Shown here piece after piece: positions 60,380-64,000 of a stretch of DNA of 64,000 nt. The stretch is from Asaia astilbis JCM 15831 (GTDB lineage: Bacteria; Pseudomonadota; Alphaproteobacteria; Acetobacterales; Acetobacteraceae). The notes below the pieces were generated by a model. That model was not told the origin of the DNA. It saw only the letters and a program-made list of their open reading frames with translations, and ran no database searches. Position 1 is the first letter of the stretch. Every line of letters starts with the position of its first letter. Where the stretch lies: NCBI RefSeq assembly GCF_000613845.1, contig NZ_BAJT01000014.1:44696-108695 (forward strand). Direction: 5' to 3'. The position numbers and the translations under genes were made by a program.

Positions 60380-61792
60380 TCAGGCCCGATCACTTTCCTC
60401 TACCGGCAGGCTTAGAACGACACGCAAACCACGCTGGAGGGATTCGAGAGCCAGCGCGCCCCCATGCAGCTGAGCCACAGCCTGAACCAGCGACAGACCC
60501 AAGCCCGCGCCTGGCGTATTACGCGCCTGATCTGCGCGAAAAAAGCGCTCTGAAGCTCGGAGTAAATCCTCCTCCGACATCCCCGGTCCTTCATCGGTCA
60601 CGCTGATCCTGAGCAGCTTGTCGGAGACACCCGCGCGCAACGTCACCGTCGTCTCCGCAGGTGAGAACTTGATGGCGTTATCGATCATGTTCGCGACGGC
60701 CTGCTGAATAAGCCGGGCATCTCCATGAAACAACAGCCGTTGCGGCAGATCGAGGGCAATCTGCAACCCTGCTTCTTCTGCCGTCGCCTCATAAAGCTCG
60801 GCAATGTCCTGCAAGGGGGCGATGAGATCTGTCGTCTCGAATGCCGCACGTCGTGCACCTGCCTCGATCTGAGCGATACGCATCAACGCATCGAAAACAG
60901 CCGTTACATGATCGAGGTCCGCAACCGCACGATAAATCGCTTCCTGCATGTCTTCAGTCGTTCGCGCATGGAGCGCCGCATCTTCAAGACGGTTACGTGC
61001 TCTGGTGATGGGTGTGCGCAAATCATGGGCGATGGAATTGGAAACCTGCTTCACCCCCTCCATCAATCTGGAAATGCGCTCCAGCATGCGATTGATTGAA
61101 TGGGCAACCAGATCGACATCATTACCGACAAGCGGCATTCTCTGGCGCATGTCGCCGCTGGCCAATGCTGACGTGGTGCGCGCGATCGAACTGAGAATAC
61201 GGCTGAAGATGCCGCGGACCACCCAGGCCCCGCCGATCGCCAGGGCCGTAACCATGAGCCATGACCATAAAAAGGTCTCGGTCAGCACCCGACGCAGGAT
61301 GTCCCGCCCCCGGATGTCGCGGCCAACCAGCAACTGGAGACCATCCGGCAGAACATAGGCATGCATCGCTGCTGATGTCGTCGCCCCCGCACGGCTGATC
61401 TTGAGCGTGTAAAAACGATCGGCGCGCTGCACTTCGTTCGGCCATGAGGGCATGTTGCCCGCAAGACGCTTTCCGCCGGGCGTGATCAGCAGATAGAGAT
61501 CCTGATCTTCAATATCCTGGTCGAGACGATCCTGGATGGCGCGTTGCAGGCTCGACAGACCACCCTGCATCCAGCGCTCTGCCAGACCATGTGCATCCGC
61601 ATCGACAGCCTGACCAACTTCTCGTTCCAGCGCACCAATAGTGTGCCACCAGAGAAACGTCAGAAAAAGGGTCGCAGAGAGCGCGAAGACGAGCCCGTAG
61701 CCGAGGGAAAACCCTAGCCCGGCTGATCGAAAACGCCAGGCACGCTTCCACCACAGACGAAGCAGGGGAAAGCGCGACAGGCTGAATTTCAT
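60380..61792 (-). CDS. Sensor histidine kinase (HAMP, HisKA, HATPase)
   Basis: A 470-residue inner-membrane kinase. Two helices (about 31-50 and 174-193) flank a periplasmic sensor region of about 120 residues; a HAMP domain follows (to ~240), then the phospho-accepting His256 in SIAHDLRTPITRARNRLEDA, and an ATPase domain with N box MIDNAIKFSP, DEGPGMSEED and GAGLGLSLV. It is co-directional with, and 18 bases downstream of, the response regulator gene. Signal sensed is unknown. Confidence 0.93.
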   Translation of the reverse strand: MKFSLSRFPLLRLWWKRAWRFRSAGLGFSLGYGLVFALSATLFLTFLWWHTIGALEREVGQAVDADAHGLAERWMQGGLSSLQRAIQDRLDQDIEDQDLYLLITPGGKRLAGNMPSWPNEVQRADRFYTLKISRAGATTSAAMHAYVLPDGLQLLVGRDIRGRDILRRVLTETFLWSWLMVTALAIGGAWVVRGIFSRILSSIARTTSALASGDMRQRMPLVGNDVDLVAHSINRMLERISRLMEGVKQVSNSIAHDLRTPITRARNRLEDAALHARTTEDMQEAIYRAVADLDHVTAVFDALMRIAQIEAGARRAAFETTDLIAPLQDIAELYEATAEEAGLQIALDLPQRLLFHGDARLIQQAVANMIDNAIKFSPAETTVTLRAGVSDKLLRISVTDEGPGMSEEDLLRASERFFRADQARNTPGAGLGLSLVQAVAQLHGGALALESLQRGLRVVLSLPVEESDRA

Positions 61793-61810
61793 GAAGCCAC
61801 GGCTTCCTGT

Positions 61811-62491
61811 CTAGTTGGCGCGCAGGATGTAACCTGCATTGCGGATCGTATGGATCAGCGCTGTTTCGAACGGCTTGTCAACTTTCTGACGCAGGCGCGA
61901 GACATGCACGTCAATCACGTTCGTCTGCGGGTCGAAATGATAATCCCAGACGCGCTCCAGAAGCATGGTGCGGGTCACAACCTGACCTGCGTGGCGCATC
62001 AGAAATTCGAGCAAACGAAATTCACGTGGCTGCAGATCGATCTTTTCCTCCCCGCGCCTGACAGTGCGGGACAACAGATCCATTTCAAGATCGGCAACGG
62101 TCAGCTTTGTCTGCGGAGCCTGCTCGGCACTGCCACGACGGGCCAATGCCTCTACACGGGCCAAGAGTTCGGAGAAGGCGAACGGCTTGGTCATGTAATC
62201 GTCGCCACCAGCCTTGAGACCGGCAACACGCTCATCAACATCGGCCAAGGCTGAAAGCAGAAGAACGGGAGTCGCGTTATTCTGCGCTCGCAGTGTCTCA
62301 AGGATACGCAGACCGTCAATACCGCCGGGGAGCATGCGATCCAGAATCACGATGTCGAAGTTTTCGCTTACCGCAAGGAACAGGCCATCTTTCCCATTAT
62401 CGGCTTCCTCGACGAGATGCCCGGTTTCCCTGAGCCCCTTCACAATGAAGCTTCGGACGGTTGGATCATCCTCGACGAGCAGAATACGCAT
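61811..62491 (-). CDS. Response regulator, OmpR/PhoB family
   Basis: A 226-residue DNA-binding regulator: receiver domain with acidic pocket VEDDP, phospho-acceptor Asp51 (VILDRMLPG), LLLSALAD and the DDYMTKPF lysine, then a winged-helix output domain (DLQPREFRLLEFLMRHAGQVVTRTMLLERVWDY, VIDVHVSRLRQKVD). Partner of the kinase just downstream. A Do-like protease gene lies 121 bases upstream on the same strand and may be in the same regulon. Confidence 0.94.
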   Translation of the reverse strand: MRILLVEDDPTVRSFIVKGLRETGHLVEEADNGKDGLFLAVSENFDIVILDRMLPGGIDGLRILETLRAQNNATPVLLLSALADVDERVAGLKAGGDDYMTKPFAFSELLARVEALARRGSAEQAPQTKLTVADLEMDLLSRTVRRGEEKIDLQPREFRLLEFLMRHAGQVVTRTMLLERVWDYHFDPQTNVIDVHVSRLRQKVDKPFETALIHTIRNAGYILRAN

Positions 62492-62612
62492 GGTCAGTCC
62501 TTGGCTTAGAGGGTTGCCCTGACGGACAGGGACACTACGGCCCTCACTTTGCAGTGACGTTATTATCTTTCAGTTACGCGTCAGAAGAAAGAGAGAAGAA
62601 CAGCATCCGTGC

Positions 62613-63794
62613 CTATTCATCTGCATCTGCCGGACGTTTTCCGATAGGAAGCGTTATAGTAGCAACCTTTCCTTTACGGATTACCGAAAAAGTAACGGTA
62701 CTTCCCGGTTTTCCTGCTGCGACCATCCGCAACAATGCGCGTCCATTTTCAACTGGAGCATTATTAATTGCCGTGATCTTGTCACCTTTTATCAAGCCCC
62801 CCTTTTGGGCCGGCCCGTTACGATCAACATCGACCAGCACGACAGAGCCGTCTCCATCGTCAAGCGTTACGCCAAGCCAGCCATGATCGACATGACCCGT
62901 GCGACGTATCTCCTCCACGATGGGAGCGACGATTTCCGAGGGAATCCCGAAACCGATGCCTACGGACCCTCCTGCGGGGGACACCATCGCTGCATTCACG
63001 GCCACAACCTGTCCTCGCATATTAAACGCGGGACCACCTGAATTGCCGGGATTGATCGGTGCATCGAGCTGAAGGAAATCATCCAGAGATCCAGCCCCCA
63101 GGTCGCGACCACGCGCAGACACGATGCCTGAGCTGACCGACGATCCAAAACCGAACGGGTTGCCTGCGACGAGGATCCAGTCACCGACATTGACCTTATG
63201 ACTATCGCCCCAGGTCACATAAGGAAGCGGTTTAGGCGATTCGACCTTGATGACGGCAATGTCTGTCAGCGCATCCACTCCAACCAGCTTAGCTGGTAGC
63301 TCCTGACCGTTCGACAACGAGACTGTGACGTTGTCGGCGTCGCCCACCACATGGTCGTTCGTCACTATGATCCCTGAAGGATCAACGATAAAGCCCGACC
63401 CCGCCCCAAGAATTTCTTCCTGGTGACGCTGCATTTTTTCTCGATACCGTTTCTCGAGTGGCGTGCCCTTGATCTGGGCGGGAACCTTGCCGCCCCCTTC
63501 TGAGCTCGTCTGTGTGATCGCAATATTGACCACAGCCGGGATGACACGCTGCACCAGAGGCGCAAAGGAGAGTGGCCCCGACTGCACAAGCACGGGAGGA
63601 AGAGCCGGCGACCCATCTGGTACGCTCGCCTGAGCCGGAATCTTGACCGCGCTGGCTGGCGGAACCGTAGGAATAACAGGGTGACTTGGCTGTGGCGGCG
63701 GATGCGGCAGGAATTTTTCCAGAAACGCTGGAAGCGCATGGGCCTGCGATGCGCAAAACCCGGCAAAGATCAGGAGGGCAAAAAAGGCGCGCAT
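62613..63794 (-). CDS. Do-like (DegP/DegQ) trypsin-type serine protease
   Basis: A 393-residue periplasmic protease. Signal peptide cleaved near AHA (residue 20), a Pro-rich linker, protease domain with His148 (VTNDHVVG), Asp178 (ALTDIAVI) and Ser252 (NPGNSGGPAF), then a single PDZ domain (GWLGVTLDD...GGLIKGDKITAINNAP). DegP has two PDZ domains, so this is closer to DegS-like or short DegQ forms. ATG 63794 is used; the open frame to 63920 lacks a signal-like start. Adjacent two-component genes suggest envelope-stress control. Confidence 0.9.
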   Translation of the reverse strand: MRAFFALLIFAGFCASQAHALPAFLEKFLPHPPPQPSHPVIPTVPPASAVKIPAQASVPDGSPALPPVLVQSGPLSFAPLVQRVIPAVVNIAITQTSSEGGGKVPAQIKGTPLEKRYREKMQRHQEEILGAGSGFIVDPSGIIVTNDHVVGDADNVTVSLSNGQELPAKLVGVDALTDIAVIKVESPKPLPYVTWGDSHKVNVGDWILVAGNPFGFGSSVSSGIVSARGRDLGAGSLDDFLQLDAPINPGNSGGPAFNMRGQVVAVNAAMVSPAGGSVGIGFGIPSEIVAPIVEEIRRTGHVDHGWLGVTLDDGDGSVVLVDVDRNGPAQKGGLIKGDKITAINNAPVENGRALLRMVAAGKPGSTVTFSVIRKGKVATITLPIGKRPADADE

Positions 63795-64000
63795 CAACAA
63801 ACCACAGACAGAATGACGGTGAGGATCATGGCTGCACGATAGCGCAGAAACAAAATGATTCCATCTACTTCTCTCGACAGGAAGAAGGCGCAACTTCTGT
63901 TGCGAAGAAAACAGGTTCAAGTTGATCTAGTCTCGAGAGCAATCTGTGATCTGCTCCGAGCCCTCCGGCTGCTTTGGCGCTGCGCGCACGGACAGTTTTT

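Noticed and set aside
63865..64000. Minus-strand frame open to the right edge, ending at TAG 63865
   Set aside because: Only about 45 residues are visible, with no recognisable motif. It could be the tail of a gene beyond the window but cannot be supported.
1..64000. CRISPR array, rRNA operon, phage or toxin-antitoxin/defence system
   Set aside because: No regularly spaced repeats, rRNA sequence, phage structural genes or defence-type gene pairs were seen in reading both strands.

Overview
The window reads as a chromosomal segment of an alphaproteobacterium, most likely an acetic acid bacterium (Acetobacteraceae). Supporting signs are the GC-rich coding sequence, the hisG-hisD then infA-maf-rng-yacG-tRNA-Phe order typical of alphaproteobacteria, the many TonB and redox genes, and the remains of an IS5-type transposase. 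The genus cannot be fixed from sequence alone.

Layout. Bases 1-8628 are a lipopolysaccharide/heptose locus on the plus strand: two family-9 glycosyltransferases, an ABC-2 polysaccharide exporter (permease plus ATPase), a truncated acyltransferase, and the ADP-heptose genes rfaE1, rfaD, rfaE2 and gmhB, followed by an AGE-family epimerase. Bases 8762-13251 are a minus-strand iron-uptake operon (TonB receptor, two small membrane proteins, PepSY membrane protein) with a Fur-like site. Bases 13441-17623 hold a GNAT enzyme, a DUF1460 protein, a decayed IS5 copy and an AT-rich membrane-protein gene that looks acquired. Bases 17779-33006 carry nudK, a BASS-type transporter, an MscS channel, a YhaO/YhaN (SbcCD-like) pair, an SDR, an RND pump, an S9 peptidase and an L,D-transpeptidase. 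Bases 32994-44721 contain a LysR/Rieske oxygenase divergent pair, aspA, mgtC, dnaB, an aldo/keto reductase and the his/infA/tRNA-Phe block. Bases 45242-49552 are a patchy accessory stretch (lipoprotein, methyltransferase, third family-9 glycosyltransferase, AraC regulator and SDR). Bases 49618-63794 carry a DsbD-like reductase, hrpB, a second TonB receptor with a perfect palindromic Fur-like site, a YdiJ-type dehydrogenase, a two-component system and a Do-like protease.

The most important observation for any user is that at least 17 genes, including dnaB, hisD and aspA, are broken by single-base indels. About 21 of the 22 shifts I could place are one-base deletions, mostly in or beside short runs of one base. 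Restoring one base recovers family-typical protein each time. This is much more like a sequencing or assembly artefact than biology, so frameshifted genes are annotated over their full extent. I did not find a convincing undescribed defence or mobile system. The most distinctive items are a MarR-GNAT fusion that has lost its DNA-binding core, the AT-rich gene beside the IS5 remnant, and a 17-bp perfect hairpin that overlaps a lipoprotein stop codon.
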